Assembly: GCF_001592305.1 (NCBI RefSeq)
Contig: NZ_BCWR01000015.1
Span: 124,001 to 188,000 of the forward strand
DNA from: Hydrogenophaga taeniospiralis CCUG 15921
Lineage (GTDB): Bacteria; Pseudomonadota; Gammaproteobacteria; Burkholderiales; Burkholderiaceae_C
DNA length: 64,000 bases
Direction of reading: 5' to 3'
The first letter of the stretch is position 1; every line of letters begins with the position of its first letter. This document shows positions 25,371 through 34,845 of the stretch, in pieces. A model generated the notes under the pieces. It had not been told where the DNA came from. It did not search any database and saw only the letters and a program-made list of their open reading frames with translations. The translations under genes were made by a program, and so were the position numbers.

Positions 25371-27086
25371 TCAGTTCCGGTAGCGAAGCGCAGGGCGCTG
25401 TGGCAATCCTTGTGCGGGAGCAGGGCTGTTGTTGGTTCGTGAGTGATCCAACACATCCTGTGTGGCTGTTTGCCCGCTGCGCTTGCCGTACTCTTTGATG
25501 ACCTTGGCGTCGGAAACCATGTGCGGGGCATGGGCCGTTTCTCCTGCGCCGGGGGAACTGCCCGGTGTGTTTTCCATGTGGCTGTTGGGCGGCCTGGAGG
25601 CGTCCACCGTTGTCGCCGAGCGGTTGCCGACTTCGGTCGCAGAAGTGTTCGCATGGCTGCCCATGGCGCCAGCGGGAAGCCTGGTGGTTCCCGGGCTGCT
25701 GTGGCCGTTGGCGTATTCAGGGGACAACTGGCCTCGTGTGCCACTGGTCGAGATGGCGGGCGTTGCGGCCGCGTCGGTGCCACCGTTCCGGTTCGACCCG
25801 CTCGCGTGGTTGAGGAGCTGGCGGGTCATGGTGCCCGAAAAACTGTGGTCGGACTCACTGGAGTGGCCCGGGTTGCCGGCGCTCGCTGCCGCGCCCTGAT
25901 GGCCCAGCGCAGCGGGGCTGTAGCCGGCTTGCTGGCCCGCGCTGGCACCCGCTCCCGCGTAGCCGCCGCCCAGGCCAGCCCGCGGCATGCCCATGGCGCC
26001 GGTCAGGTTGGAGGCGTAGCCCATGGACGCATTGAAGAGCTGCATGATCAGCGGCGGGGTGGCCACGATGAGCAGGGCGAAGAGGGCGCCCATGCCCGCG
26101 AGGTTGGTGGCAGCGCCGCCCAAGTCCACCCGGGCAGCGGTGCCCAATGTGAGATTGCCCGTGAGGAACCGGATGGCGACTTCCGCGATGGTCCCCAGCG
26201 ATCCCCCCGCATCGGCTGCGCTGTTGAGCACCGAGGACAGGGCGATCATGAGCCCGTAGCTGACCGTCGACGACATAGCGATCGTGGACACGATGGACAG
26301 GAAGGCCAGCGCGAGGAACGTGGAAAACAGGAACTTGAGCCAGCCCCAGAACAGCGATGTGGTGCCTTTGAACAGCAGGAAAAACAGGAACAGCGGGGCG
26401 AGCATCAGGGCGAAGCAGATTGCGATCTGCGAGAGCATCACCAGCATGGAGGTCAGGATGGCCGGCCCCGTTTGCCCCAGCGCACCGGCAAACACCGTGA
26501 AGGAGCCGCGCCGGCTGCTCTGGTCGGCCACCGAGTTGGTGACATCTTCCACCACCATGTTCATGAACTGACCGATGGCCAGGTTCATGTCGATGAGACG
26601 GTCCACCGTGAGGTTCGAACCCGTGACGATCTGGGTGATGGACCGTTCCAGGCCCAGGACGGTGTGGATCACCGTGTCGGTGTTTTTGGTCAGGGCCGAA
26701 ATGAGCGACATCACCAGGACGATCTTGGCCCCGCGCAACAGCAGCTGGACGATGGGTTCGCGTTGGCTCCCCGTCATGATCCGCAAGCCGGCCAACAGCA
26801 CCCAGACGGTGACGAAGGCGACGGACGCGGCCATGATCATCTTGGCCAGGTTGTTCACCACGAAGAACATCCACTTGTCCAGGATGGCGTCGTAAAGGAT
26901 GAACTTCTTCAGATTGCAGTAGAAGGTGGCGTCCTGCAGGGCGTTCACATAGCGCTCGGGCAGGATGGCCGTGAGCGCGTCCGACACCACCGAACTGATG
27001 GCGAAATTGGTGAAATAGTCGTCGCCCAGGCTGAAGGGGCTGCAGGTCGGGGGTGATGACAGGAACCCCAGATCGGACGATGGCAT
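25371..27086 (-). CDS. virB6: VirB6/TrbL-like T4SS inner-membrane protein
   Basis: 571 residues. The first 370 contain six or more transmembrane helices in VirB6/TrbL order, including AASVAFVTVWVLLAGLRIMT, MLAPLFLFFLLFKGTTSLFW, GWLKFLFSTFLALAFLSIV and MGALFALLIVATPPLIMQLF. The last 200 residues are a low-complexity Gly/Ser/His/Asn/Thr-rich tail, probably cytoplasmic or disordered. VirB6 forms part of the inner-membrane channel of type IV secretion systems. It is the first gene of the accessory island, with a long hairpin in its leader, and no other channel gene (VirB4, VirB8-11, VirD4) is in the window. Confidence 0.83.
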   Translation of the reverse strand: MPSSDLGFLSSPPTCSPFSLGDDYFTNFAISSVVSDALTAILPERYVNALQDATFYCNLKKFILYDAILDKWMFFVVNNLAKMIMAASVAFVTVWVLLAGLRIMTGSQREPIVQLLLRGAKIVLVMSLISALTKNTDTVIHTVLGLERSITQIVTGSNLTVDRLIDMNLAIGQFMNMVVEDVTNSVADQSSRRGSFTVFAGALGQTGPAILTSMLVMLSQIAICFALMLAPLFLFFLLFKGTTSLFWGWLKFLFSTFLALAFLSIVSTIAMSSTVSYGLMIALSSVLNSAADAGGSLGTIAEVAIRFLTGNLTLGTAARVDLGGAATNLAGMGALFALLIVATPPLIMQLFNASMGYASNLTGAMGMPRAGLGGGYAGAGASAGQQAGYSPAALGHQGAAASAGNPGHSSESDHSFSGTMTRQLLNHASGSNRNGGTDAAATPAISTSGTRGQLSPEYANGHSSPGTTRLPAGAMGSHANTSATEVGNRSATTVDASRPPNSHMENTPGSSPGAGETAHAPHMVSDAKVIKEYGKRSGQTATQDVLDHSRTNNSPAPAQGLPQRPALRYRN

Positions 27087-27117
27087 GTATGTTTCCCTGA
27101 GCGTTTTTGTTGGATTG

Positions 27118-27167
27118 ACCGAATCGCCTTGGTTGGCATTTTTGTTTTAAACCAAGGCCGATTCGGT
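27118..27167. promoter_or_regulatory. Long inverted repeat in the virB6 leader
   Basis: The left arm (27118-27134, starting ACCGAATC) pairs with the right arm (27150-27167, ending GATTCGGT) over 17 bases with a single bulged C. The loop is 15 bases. It lies 32-81 bases before the virB6 ATG. No U tract follows toward virB6, so an operator or an RNA control hairpin is more likely than a terminator. Confidence 0.6.
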
Positions 27168-27355
27168 CCCAATTCTGATTCTAATAATAAATCTTTAGAT
27201 GTATTTTTTCTGCTCTATCAACATTCCTTTGCACGCTGTCAGCCGTGGGGCGCGCGCGCCGAATGTAGATCGAAAGCGTGCATGCGGCCGAGCCGGCCCC
27301 TGTCAGACCTGACAGCGCTGGAAACAGAGGTGGGGATTGGGGCCCGGAAACGACG

Positions 27356-27375
27356 AAGGCCCGTTGCCGGGCCTT
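27356..27375 (-). terminator. Hairpin terminator behind purM
   Basis: AAGGCCCG (27356-27363), loop TTGC, CGGGCCTT (27368-27375), 24 bases past the purM stop. On the minus strand it is followed by only a weak T-rich tract (TTCGTCGTTTCC), so termination strength is unclear. Confidence 0.6.
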
Positions 27376-27398
27376 CCTGAAGACGAAGCGGTGTGGCG

Positions 27399-28436
27399 TC
27401 AGTTGACCGTGACGGCCGCGCCCTCGCCCTTGGCGGCGATCACACCGATCTCGTGCACCGTTTCACCCAGCTCGCGCAGCGTGGCGGCGCAGGCGGCGGC
27501 TTCGGCGGCGTCGATCACCACCACCATGCCGATGCCGTTGTTGAAAGTGCGGTTCATCTCGATGTCGTCGATGCCGGCGGTTTTCTGCAGCCAGGCGAAC
27601 AGCTCGGTCTGCGGCCAGCTGCCTTTCTTCAGATGGGCAGCCGTGCCCTCGGGCAGCACGCGCGGGATGTTCTCCAGCAGGCCGCCGCCGGTGATGTGGG
27701 CCAGGGCCTTCACCGGGTGTTTGGCCAGGGTGGCCAGTACGTTCTTCACGTACAGGCGGGTGGGCGCCATGATGGCCTGCTTGAATGGCTGGCCGTCCAG
27801 CGTGGCGGGCAGGTTGCTGCCGGCGCGTTCGATGCACTTGCGCACCAGTGAAAAGCCGTTGGAGTGCACGCCGTGCGAAGCCAGGCCCAGCACCACGTCG
27901 CCGGGTTTCACGCTCTGACCGGTGAGGATCTTGCTTTTCTCGACCGCCCCGACGCAGAAACCGGCCAGGTCGTATTCGCCGGCCGGGTACATGCCGGGCA
28001 TTTCGGCGGTTTCGCCGCCGATCAGCGCGCAGCCGCTGAGCTCGCAGCCCTTGGCGATGCCGCCGACCACGGCTGCGGCGGTGTCCACGTCCAGCTTGCC
28101 GCAGGCGAAGTAGTCCAGGAAGAACAGCGGCTCGGCGCCCTGTACCAGCACGTCGTTCACGCTCATGCCCACCAGGTCGATGCCCACCGTGTCGTGCATG
28201 TTCCATTCAAAAGCCAGCTTGAGCTTGGTGCCCACGCCGTCGGTACCGGAGACCAGCACCGGCTCTTTGTAGCGCTTGGGCACTTCGAACAGCGCGCCAA
28301 AACCGCCGATGCCGGCGAGCACGCCTTCGCGCATGGTCTTCTTCGCCAGGGGCTTGATGCGTTCGACGAGCGCGTCGCCCGCGTCGATGTCAACGCCGGC
28401 GTCTTTGTAGGAGAGGGGGGTGGTGCTGGAGGTCAT
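27399..28436 (-). CDS. purM: Phosphoribosylformylglycinamidine cyclo-ligase (AIR synthetase)
   Basis: Fifth step of purine synthesis: ATP-dependent ring closure of FGAM to AIR. 345 residues. Visible motifs are [13 protein letters not shown] at the start, [44 protein letters not shown] and [16 protein letters not shown]. The ATG at 28436 fits the usual short N-terminus. It is divergent from the AI-2E/PerM-type gene, and the 198-base gap between them holds no gene. Confidence 0.97.
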   Translation of the reverse strand: MTSSTTPLSYKDAGVDIDAGDALVERIKPLAKKTMREGVLAGIGGFGALFEVPKRYKEPVLVSGTDGVGTKLKLAFEWNMHDTVGIDLVGMSVNDVLVQGAEPLFFLDYFACGKLDVDTAAAVVGGIAKGCELSGCALIGGETAEMPGMYPAGEYDLAGFCVGAVEKSKILTGQSVKPGDVVLGLASHGVHSNGFSLVRKCIERAGSNLPATLDGQPFKQAIMAPTRLYVKNVLATLAKHPVKALAHITGGGLLENIPRVLPEGTAAHLKKGSWPQTELFAWLQKTAGIDDIEMNRTFNNGIGMVVVIDAAEAAACAATLRELGETVHEIGVIAAKGEGAAVTVN

Positions 28437-28634
28437 GGGGTGCGGGTGCCGGCGGCGAGGCCGGGGGGTGTCGTGTGAGCGGTCGGATCGGGCGGTGGGC
28501 GGCCCCGCCAGTGGAATGAGGCAACGGTGTCTGGCGGGCGTTTGCGGTGCCGCAAGAGGCGGCGGACTAGAATTTGCCCCAGATTTTAAGGGTTTGCCTC
28601 CGCGGCCCGGTCGTTCACCCCGACGTTGCTGTCC

Positions 28635-29750
28635 ATGACCTTCACACCGAACCAGATCCGCGCCGCCACTTGGGGCCTTATTGCGCTCGTGATCTGGCTG
28701 CTGCTGTCGCTGCTGGCGCCGGTGCTCATGCCATTTCTGCTGGCCGCCGTGCTGGCCTATGCGCTGCATCCGCTGGTGGAGCGGCTGAAAGCGCGGCGCG
28801 TGCCGCGCTGGCTGGGCGCGGGCCTGGCAATTTCGTTGCTTTCGCTGGTGCTGGTGGCGGTGGCGCTGCTGATCGTGCCGGTGATCACCAAGCAGGTGCC
28901 GCTGCTGCGCGAGCAGGTGCCGGCCCTGTTCGACAGCGTCAACACCCGGCTGGTGCCGCTGCTGGCGCGCTTCGGCATCGAGCTGCAGGTGGACGTGGCG
29001 CTGGTGCGCGGGTGGATGCAAAAGCTCATCAGCGGCCATGAGGGCGAACTCATCGATGGGTTGCTGTCGTCGCTGCGCATCGGTGGCAGTGCACTCGCCG
29101 CGGTGTTCGGCAACCTGATCCTGGCGCCCATCGTGGCCTATTACCTGCTGCTGGACTGGACGAATCTGGTGGAGCGCAGCAAGGGTTTGATCCCCCCCCG
29201 CTGGCGCGCCAGCGTGCAGAACTTCCTGGACGAGACCGATGGCGTGTTGGGCCAGTACCTGCGTGGCCAGTTGCTCGTGATGGGGGTGCTCGCCGTGTTC
29301 TACACCGTGGGCCTGGCGCTGGTGGGCTTGAAGCTTGCCTTGCCGATCGGTGTGTTCACCGGGCTGGCGGTGTTCGTGCCCTACCTTGGCTTTGGCCTGG
29401 GCCTGGTGCTGGGGCTGCTGGCGGCGGTGCTGCAGTTCCAGACGGTCACGGGCGTGGCCCTGGTGGCCCTGGTCTACACCGTGGGGCAGGTGGTCGAGAG
29501 CATGTACGTCACGCCACGCCTGCTGGGCGAGCGCATTGGCCTGCACCCCATCGCCGTGATCTTCGCCCTGATGGCCTTTGGCCACCTGTTCGGGTTCGTG
29601 GGCATTCTGGTGGCGCTGCCGGTCAGCGCGGTGCTGCTGGTGGCCATGCGGCGCGCCAAAGGCGGCTACATGAGCAGCAGTCTGTATCTGGAAGGCTCGC
29701 TTCCGACGTCGCCGGTGCAACCCGTCCCCGCTCAGGACGACCCGGCATGA
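28635..29750 (+). CDS. AI-2E/PerM-family transporter
   Basis: 371-residue inner-membrane protein with seven to eight helices. Landmarks of the family are [19 protein letters not shown], the periplasmic helical insert (residues about 80-150), [20 protein letters not shown] and [20 protein letters not shown]. Family roles include ion-coupled export; the AI-2 label is historical. Its stop overlaps the hda start as ATGA, the first link of a coupled chain perM-like / hda / HAD / pcnB. Confidence 0.9.
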   Translation: MTFTPNQIRAATWGLIALVIWLLLSLLAPVLMPFLLAAVLAYALHPLVERLKARRVPRWLGAGLAISLLSLVLVAVALLIVPVITKQVPLLREQVPALFDSVNTRLVPLLARFGIELQVDVALVRGWMQKLISGHEGELIDGLLSSLRIGGSALAAVFGNLILAPIVAYYLLLDWTNLVERSKGLIPPRWRASVQNFLDETDGVLGQYLRGQLLVMGVLAVFYTVGLALVGLKLALPIGVFTGLAVFVPYLGFGLGLVLGLLAAVLQFQTVTGVALVALVYTVGQVVESMYVTPRLLGERIGLHPIAVIFALMAFGHLFGFVGILVALPVSAVLLVAMRRAKGGYMSSSLYLEGSLPTSPVQPVPAQDDPA

Positions 29751-30457
29751 GCACCGGCAAGCCGCCACCCATGAAGCAGATGGCGCTGGACATTGGCCTG
29801 GCGCCGGTGTCCACGCTCAGCAATTTCGTGGCCGCGGGCAACGAGGCCGCGCTGGAGCACCTGCGGTTGTGGGCCGGCAACCCCATGCGCTCGCCTGTGC
29901 CCACCTTTCTGTGGGGCGAGGGCGGCAGTGGCAAGTCGCACCTGCTGCGCGCGGTGCGCGAGGCCTTGCGCGATCATGGCAGCCGGGTGGGCTGGATCGA
30001 CGCGACCACGCTGCACCCCGGCGAGTACGACGAACACTGGGACGCCGTGCTGTTCGACGATTGCCAGCTCTACACCGCCGAGCAGCAGGCCGCGGCGTTC
30101 AACTGGTTCGTCAATGCCCAGAGCCCGGCGCATGGCCCCGCGCGCTGGGTGCTGGCGGCCGCGGACCGCCCGCCGGCCGACCTGCAGCTGCGCGAAGACC
30201 TGCGTACCCGCCTGGGCTGGGGCCATGTGTTCCAGCTGCACGCGCTGGGCGAAACCGAGCGCCGCGCCGTGCTGCGCCGCGCCGCCGACGAACGCGGCGT
30301 GTTTCTGGGCGACGAGGTGATGGACTTCATGCTCACCCGCTTCTCGCGCGATCTCTCCAGCCTGATGATGCTGCTCGACCAGCTCGACGCCTACGCCCTG
30401 CGCACCCAGCGCGCCATCACCATTCCGCTGATCAAGTCCATGCTGGAAAACGAATGA
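29747..30457 (+). CDS. hda: DnaA regulatory inactivator Hda
   Basis: 236-residue AAA+ protein that, with the DNA-loaded beta clamp, stimulates ATP hydrolysis by DnaA and so limits initiation. The clamp-binding motif is near the start (KQMALDIG), with Walker [11 protein letters not shown] (about 58-67), Walker B-like AVLFDDCQL, and sensor-2-type [19 protein letters not shown]. It overlaps the genes on both sides by 4 bases. The perM/hda pairing is common in beta- and gammaproteobacteria. Confidence 0.94.
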   Translation: MSTGKPPPMKQMALDIGLAPVSTLSNFVAAGNEAALEHLRLWAGNPMRSPVPTFLWGEGGSGKSHLLRAVREALRDHGSRVGWIDATTLHPGEYDEHWDAVLFDDCQLYTAEQQAAAFNWFVNAQSPAHGPARWVLAAADRPPADLQLREDLRTRLGWGHVFQLHALGETERRAVLRRAADERGVFLGDEVMDFMLTRFSRDLSSLMMLLDQLDAYALRTQRAITIPLIKSMLENE

Positions 30458-31176
30458 CCGACACGACGACCGCCGGGCGGATGAGCGGCGAGCCATCCTC
30501 CGCGGGGCTGCGCCTCGCGCTGTTTGACCTTGACCACACGCTGATCCCGCTGGACTCCGACTATGCCTGGGGCCAGTTCACGGTCTCGCTGGGCTGGCGC
30601 GACGCCGAGAGCCACACCCGCGCCAACGACGCCTTCTACGAACAGTACAAGGCTGGCACGCTGGACATCGCCGAGTACATCCGCTTTGCCACCGGCGCGC
30701 TGCGTGAGCACGGCATGGCGCGTGCCCATGCCGCGCACCAGCGCTTCATGCAGGAGGTGATCCGGCCCGCGATGAGCGAGGCGGCGCTGGCCCTGCTGCG
30801 CGCGCACCAGGCGGCGGGTGACGAGGTCGTGATCGTCACCGCGACCAACGAATTCGTCACCCGCCCCATCGCCCAGGCCTTTGGCGTGGACGAACTGATC
30901 GCGATCGACCTGGAACGCGATCCCCAGGGGGAGCCCACCGGTGAGATCCGGGGCGTGCCCTCGTTTCGCGAGGGCAAGGTGGCGCGTGTGGAACAATGGC
31001 TGTCCGCGCGAGGCTTTTCCTGGGCCAGCGTGGCGCACAGCACTTTCTACAGCGACTCCATCAACGACCTGCCGCTGCTGGAAAAAGTGCACGAGCCCGT
31101 GGCCACCAACCCGGACGCCCGGCTCCAGGCCATCGCCCTTGAACGGGGCTGGCGCATATTGAACCTATTCGAATGA
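30454..31176 (+). CDS. HAD-superfamily IB phosphatase (SerB-like)
   Basis: 240-residue hydrolase with motif I LALFDLDHTLIP (nucleophile Asp about residue 25), motif II VIVTATNEF, and motif III/IV FYSDSINDLPLL. Subfamily IB members act as phosphoserine-type or histidinol-phosphate-type phosphatases. Histidinol-phosphatase is one possibility in Burkholderiales but not provable here. The start overlaps the hda stop and the stop overlaps the pcnB start, both by 4 bases. Confidence 0.88.
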   Translation: MTDTTTAGRMSGEPSSAGLRLALFDLDHTLIPLDSDYAWGQFTVSLGWRDAESHTRANDAFYEQYKAGTLDIAEYIRFATGALREHGMARAHAAHQRFMQEVIRPAMSEAALALLRAHQAAGDEVVIVTATNEFVTRPIAQAFGVDELIAIDLERDPQGEPTGEIRGVPSFREGKVARVEQWLSARGFSWASVAHSTFYSDSINDLPLLEKVHEPVATNPDARLQAIALERGWRILNLFE

Positions 31177-32852
31177 TCAAGAAATTCATCAACAGGCTGC
31201 TGGGCAAGACCGACAGCACCCCCGCGCGCCGCGCCAATCCCTTTGGCAAACGCGAAGACGTGCCGGTGGCGGTGCACGGCATCGACCGCAGCCTGGTCGA
31301 CCAGCGTGCGCTGGACGTGGTGCACACCCTCAAGCAGGCCGGCTTCGAGGCCTACCTCGTGGGTGGCGCCGTGCGCGACCTGCTGCTGGGCCTGCGCCCG
31401 AAAGACTTCGACGTGGCCACCAGCGCCACGCCCGAGCAGGTCAAGGGCCTGTTCCGCCGCGCCTTCATCATCGGTCGGCGCTTTCGCATCGTGCACGTGA
31501 TCTACGGCCGCGGTCGCGAGCACGAAATGATCGAGGTCTCGACCTTTCGCGCCTACCTCGACAGCGCGGATGCCGAGCAGGTGGCGGGCAACGAGCGCAC
31601 CAGCAAGGGCGAACTCGCGGGCATGAAGCACGCGGTGGACGCCAGCGGGCGTGTGCTGCGCGACAACGTCTGGGGCCCGATCGAGCACGACGCGGCCCGG
31701 CGCGACTTCAGCATCAACGCCATGTACTACGACCCGGAAACGCAGACCGTGGTCGACTTCCACCATGGCATCCGCGACGCGAAGAAGAAGACCCTGCGCA
31801 TGATCGGCGACGCCGCCACGCGCTACCGCGAAGACCCGGTGCGCATCATCCGCGCCGTGCGTTTCGCGGCCAAGCTCAGTGGCCTGGGTTTCAAGTTCGA
31901 CGCCAAGACGCTGGAGCCGCTGGCCTCGTCGCGCAATCTGCTGGCCGATGTGCCACAAAGCCGTTTGTTCGACGAAATGCTCAAGCTGCTGCAGACCGGC
32001 CATTCGCTGGCCAGCGTGGAGCAGCTCAAGGCCACCGGCCTGGGCACCGGCATCTACCCGCTGCTCGACGTGGTGGTGCAGCGCGCCGAGGAACCGTTCG
32101 TCAAGCTGGCGCTGCAGGACACCGACCGCCGCGTGGGCGAAGGCAAACCGGTGGCGCCCAGCTTCCTGCTGGCCTGCGTGTTGTGGGCCGACGTGCGCAA
32201 GGGCTGGAGCCAGCGCCTGCAGACCCGCCCGGGCCAGCGCCCCATGGCGCCGGTGGCGGCCTTGCAGGACGCGGTGGACGACGCCTTCGAGGCGCGCATC
32301 GGCGACGTCTCCGGCCGCGGCAAGCTCGGCGCGGACATGCGCGAGATCTGGATGATGCAGCCGCGCTTTGACAAGCGCGTGGGCACCTCGCCGTTCAGCC
32401 TGGTGGACCAGCCGCGCTTTCGCGCCGGTTTCGATTTCCTGCGCCTGCGCGCGCAGGTGGGCGAGGTGGAGGAAGAGCTGGCCCACTGGTGGGAAACCTT
32501 CAGCATGGCCAGCGATGAGGTCCGCGAAGACATGGTGGACGCGCAGCGCCGCGAAAACCTGGCCAAACCCGGTGCGGGCAAGGCCCGGCGCGTGAAGCGC
32601 AGCGATGGCGACCACCCGGCCAATGCCTTGGCGCCCGACCCGCGTTTTCGCGCCACCGACGGTGGCGAGGACGGGGAGGGCGCTGAAGACGACGGCGCGC
32701 CCTCCGATGCCGCCGACGGCGCGGCGCCTGCCGATGGCACGTCCCCGGCCAAGAAGCGCCGGCGGCGGCGCCGCAAACCCGGTGGCGCGGGCCGCGCCGA
32801 TGGCGGGCAGGGCGGCGCAGGCCCGGACGGTGGCGGCGCCATCATCGACTGA
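31173..32852 (+). CDS. pcnB: Poly(A) polymerase I
   Basis: 559 residues. It adds 3' poly(A) tails that promote RNA decay. The nucleotidyltransferase core has YLVGGAVRDLLLG (residues 60-72) and KDFDVATSATPEQV with the catalytic DxD-type Asp pair, then RRDFSINAMYYDP and REDPVRIIRAVRFAAKLS. The C-terminal 100 residues are Asp/Gly/Ala-rich and end in a basic patch (AKKRRRRRRKPGG), as in other beta-proteobacterial PcnB. Coupled upstream to the HAD gene; folK follows after 30 bases, a classic pcnB-folK order. Confidence 0.96.
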   Translation: MIKKFINRLLGKTDSTPARRANPFGKREDVPVAVHGIDRSLVDQRALDVVHTLKQAGFEAYLVGGAVRDLLLGLRPKDFDVATSATPEQVKGLFRRAFIIGRRFRIVHVIYGRGREHEMIEVSTFRAYLDSADAEQVAGNERTSKGELAGMKHAVDASGRVLRDNVWGPIEHDAARRDFSINAMYYDPETQTVVDFHHGIRDAKKKTLRMIGDAATRYREDPVRIIRAVRFAAKLSGLGFKFDAKTLEPLASSRNLLADVPQSRLFDEMLKLLQTGHSLASVEQLKATGLGTGIYPLLDVVVQRAEEPFVKLALQDTDRRVGEGKPVAPSFLLACVLWADVRKGWSQRLQTRPGQRPMAPVAALQDAVDDAFEARIGDVSGRGKLGADMREIWMMQPRFDKRVGTSPFSLVDQPRFRAGFDFLRLRAQVGEVEEELAHWWETFSMASDEVREDMVDAQRRENLAKPGAGKARRVKRSDGDHPANALAPDPRFRATDGGEDGEGAEDDGAPSDAADGAAPADGTSPAKKRRRRRRKPGGAGRADGGQGGAGPDGGGAIID

Positions 32853-32882
32853 ACGCCGGGCCACGCCGGCCCGCCCACCGCC

Positions 32883-33365
32883 ATGCCGTGCGACACCCCG
32901 CTCCGCGAGCCCGTCACGGCCTACGTTGCCCTGGGCGCCAATCTGGGGGATGCCGCGCAGACGCTGCGCGACGCACTGAGCGCGCTGGGGCGATGCCCGG
33001 CCGTGCGTCTGGTCCAGGCCTCCAGCCTCTACCGCACCGCGCCCATCGACTCCAGCGGGCCGGACTACATCAACGCGGTGGCCGAAGTGAGCACCACACT
33101 CACCGCGCCCGCACTGCTGGCGGCACTGCAAGACATTGAACAGCAGGCTGGCCGCGAGCGGCCCTACCGCAACGCGCCGCGCACGCTGGACATGGACCTG
33201 CTGCTGTACGGCAGTGCGCACATCGATTCACCGGTGCTGACCGTGCCGCACCCGCGCATGATGCAGCGGGCTTTTGTGCTGGTGCCACTGCACGAGATTG
33301 CGCCGGGCCAGGTGACGCCGGAGGAGTTGGCGAGCGTCTCAGGGCAGGCGATCCAGCGACTCTGA
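32883..33365 (+). CDS. folK: HPPK, 6-hydroxymethyl-7,8-dihydropterin pyrophosphokinase
   Basis: 160-residue folate-pathway enzyme that transfers pyrophosphate from ATP to hydroxymethyldihydropterin. Seen are AYVALGANLGDAAQTLRDAL, YRTAPIDSSGPDYINAVAEV, and the signature RPYRNAPRTLDMDLLLYG with the metal-binding DxD, then VPHPRMMQRAFVLVPLHEIA. Terminates 26 bases before the end of convergent pdxH. Confidence 0.96.
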   Translation: MPCDTPLREPVTAYVALGANLGDAAQTLRDALSALGRCPAVRLVQASSLYRTAPIDSSGPDYINAVAEVSTTLTAPALLAALQDIEQQAGRERPYRNAPRTLDMDLLLYGSAHIDSPVLTVPHPRMMQRAFVLVPLHEIAPGQVTPEELASVSGQAIQRL

Positions 33366-33390
33366 GAGTGCCAACGCCCACGCGCGTGCC

Positions 33391-34026
33391 TCAAGGCGCC
33401 AGACGTTCCCTCAGCCAGCTTCCGTCCGGCTGTGCTGTGTAGCGCAGCCGGTCGTGCAGCCGGCTCTTGCGGCCTTGCCAGAACTGCCAGTTGTCGGGCT
33501 TGAGCCGGTAGCCGCCCCAGTGCGGCGGGCGCGGCGGATTCAGCAGGAACTGCGCGCCATATCTCGCTGCATTCGCCACCAGCACCGTGCGGCTTTCGAT
33601 CACCTCGCTTTGTGGACTGGCCCAGGCCCCGATGCGGCTGTCCAGCGGGCGGCTGCGGAAGTATTCGTCGCTTTCTTCGGCGCTGACTTTTTCCACCACG
33701 CCCTCAATGCGCACCACCCGCTCCAGCTCGACCCAGTGAAACTGCAGCGCGGCGAACGGGTTGCCCGCCAGCTCCTGGCCTTTGCGGCTGGCGTAGTTGG
33801 TGTACCAGACGATGCCCTGCGCATCGTAGCCCTTGATCAGCACCACGCGCGTGCTCGGCCGCAGGTCCGAGCCCACGGTGGCCAGCGTCATGGCGTTGGG
33901 TTCGGGCACTTCGCTGTGGATGGCCTCGGTGAGCCATTGGTCGAACTGCTGGAGCGGGTCGGCGTGTGAGGCCGACTCGCTGAGTTCGGCCTTTTCATAG
34001 CTTTTGCGGAGATCGGCGATGTTCAT
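33391..34026 (-). CDS. pdxH: Pyridoxamine 5'-phosphate oxidase
   Basis: FMN oxidase that makes pyridoxal 5'-phosphate. 211 residues. Begins [15 protein letters not shown], and contains [54 protein letters not shown] and the C-terminal signature [20 protein letters not shown] with LHDRLRYT following. Single gene, its start 22 bases from the end of chaC on the same strand. Confidence 0.97.
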   Translation of the reverse strand: MNIADLRKSYEKAELSESASHADPLQQFDQWLTEAIHSEVPEPNAMTLATVGSDLRPSTRVVLIKGYDAQGIVWYTNYASRKGQELAGNPFAALQFHWVELERVVRIEGVVEKVSAEESDEYFRSRPLDSRIGAWASPQSEVIESRTVLVANAARYGAQFLLNPPRPPHWGGYRLKPDNWQFWQGRKSRLHDRLRYTAQPDGSWLRERLAP

Positions 34027-34047
34027 GCGGCCAGTATAGGAGTTGGG

Positions 34048-34737
34048 TCAGGGCACGGCGACCCGCGCAGCGGCGGAGTGTGGGGGTGAAAAATCGTCCA
34101 CCAGCCGCAGCAGCTTTTCCAGTGCGCGGTCTTCGATGCCGTGCGCGCGCAGGCCGTGCCATGTCTGGCGCGCGTAGTCCAGCGTGCTGCCGTAGCGGCC
34201 GACCGAGTGGGTGAAGATCTCGCGGTAGCGCTCGGCGTCGAGTGCGCCGGTGTAGTTGGGGCTGTGGCGCGAGAGCGTGAACGCCAGCGCATGCACCGGG
34301 CCCTGCGCGGTCTGGCACAGCAGCCACTTCGGGTCGTACACCGGGTTGGGCATCTCGCGGGCCCAGAGCGTGGGCATGAGCGCCTCCACCCGTTCGTGGG
34401 GCACACGCAGCGCCAGCCCGCTGCAGCTGCCGCCGGCCATCAGCGCGAACACCAGCCCCGGGCGCTCGGGAGTGCCGCGGTTCACACGGCTCCACATTTG
34501 CAGGCTGCGGTGGTAGCCGTGCACCCGGGCCAGGCGCTGTTCGGCGGCGTCGAACTCGGGCCGCCACACCAGCGAGGCATAGCCAAACACCCACAGATCA
34601 GGTCGCGACCCCTGGGCGCGCCATTGCTTGAGGGTGTCTTGCATCATCTGCGCGCCATCGCGCTGGGCCGGGTCCCAGGTGGCCGGGCGGGCGCGGCGGG
34701 GAGGGAAGGCGGTGGGGTGGGTTTCGAGGGCGGCCAT
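34048..34737 (-). CDS. chaC: Gamma-glutamylcyclotransferase, ChaC type
   Basis: 229 residues. Acts on glutathione or gamma-glutamyl peptides to release 5-oxoproline. The substrate loop is DLWVFGYASLVWRPEF (residues 45-60), then RVHGYHRSLQMWSRVNRGTP and GLVFALMAGGSC. The C-terminus (SPPHSAAARVAVP) is encoded by part of the dispersed palindromic repeat that also sits inside kynB, so the natural stop was probably replaced by read-through into the repeat. Confidence 0.92.
   Translation of the reverse strand: MAALETHPTAFPPRRARPATWDPAQRDGAQMMQDTLKQWRAQGSRPDLWVFGYASLVWRPEFDAAEQRLARVHGYHRSLQMWSRVNRGTPERPGLVFALMAGGSCSGLALRVPHERVEALMPTLWAREMPNPVYDPKWLLCQTAQGPVHALAFTLSRHSPNYTGALDAERYREIFTHSVGRYGSTLDYARQTWHGLRAHGIEDRALEKLLRLVDDFSPPHSAAARVAVP
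34058..34086. repeat. Partial palindromic repeat forming the chaC 3' end
   Basis: Matches the kynB-internal element (2054-2082, opposite orientation) at 28 of 29 bases. It encodes the last dozen residues of ChaC. Only the left half of the element is present. Confidence 0.8.
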
Positions 34738-34845
34738 CTACAATCCGGGGACGTTTGCGTCAGTCGTTTCCATGTGCTTTTCGGAGCGATCGCCAGCCGG
34801 CTGTCCGTTGCTCGTCACCCATTATTCTTCACGGAGTTGTTGCCC

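Larger units (their letters stand above)
27087..27398. other. Intergenic region between purM and virB6
   Basis: 312 bases, with an A/T-rich stretch at 27168-27230 that probably carries the virB6 promoter. It also contains the hairpin at 27118-27167 and the purM terminator hairpin at 27356-27375. No gene seen. Confidence 0.5.

Noticed and set aside
19038-27086. Prophage or integrative element with boundaries
   Set aside because: No integrase, transposase, att-like direct repeat or tRNA was found at the edges of the island.
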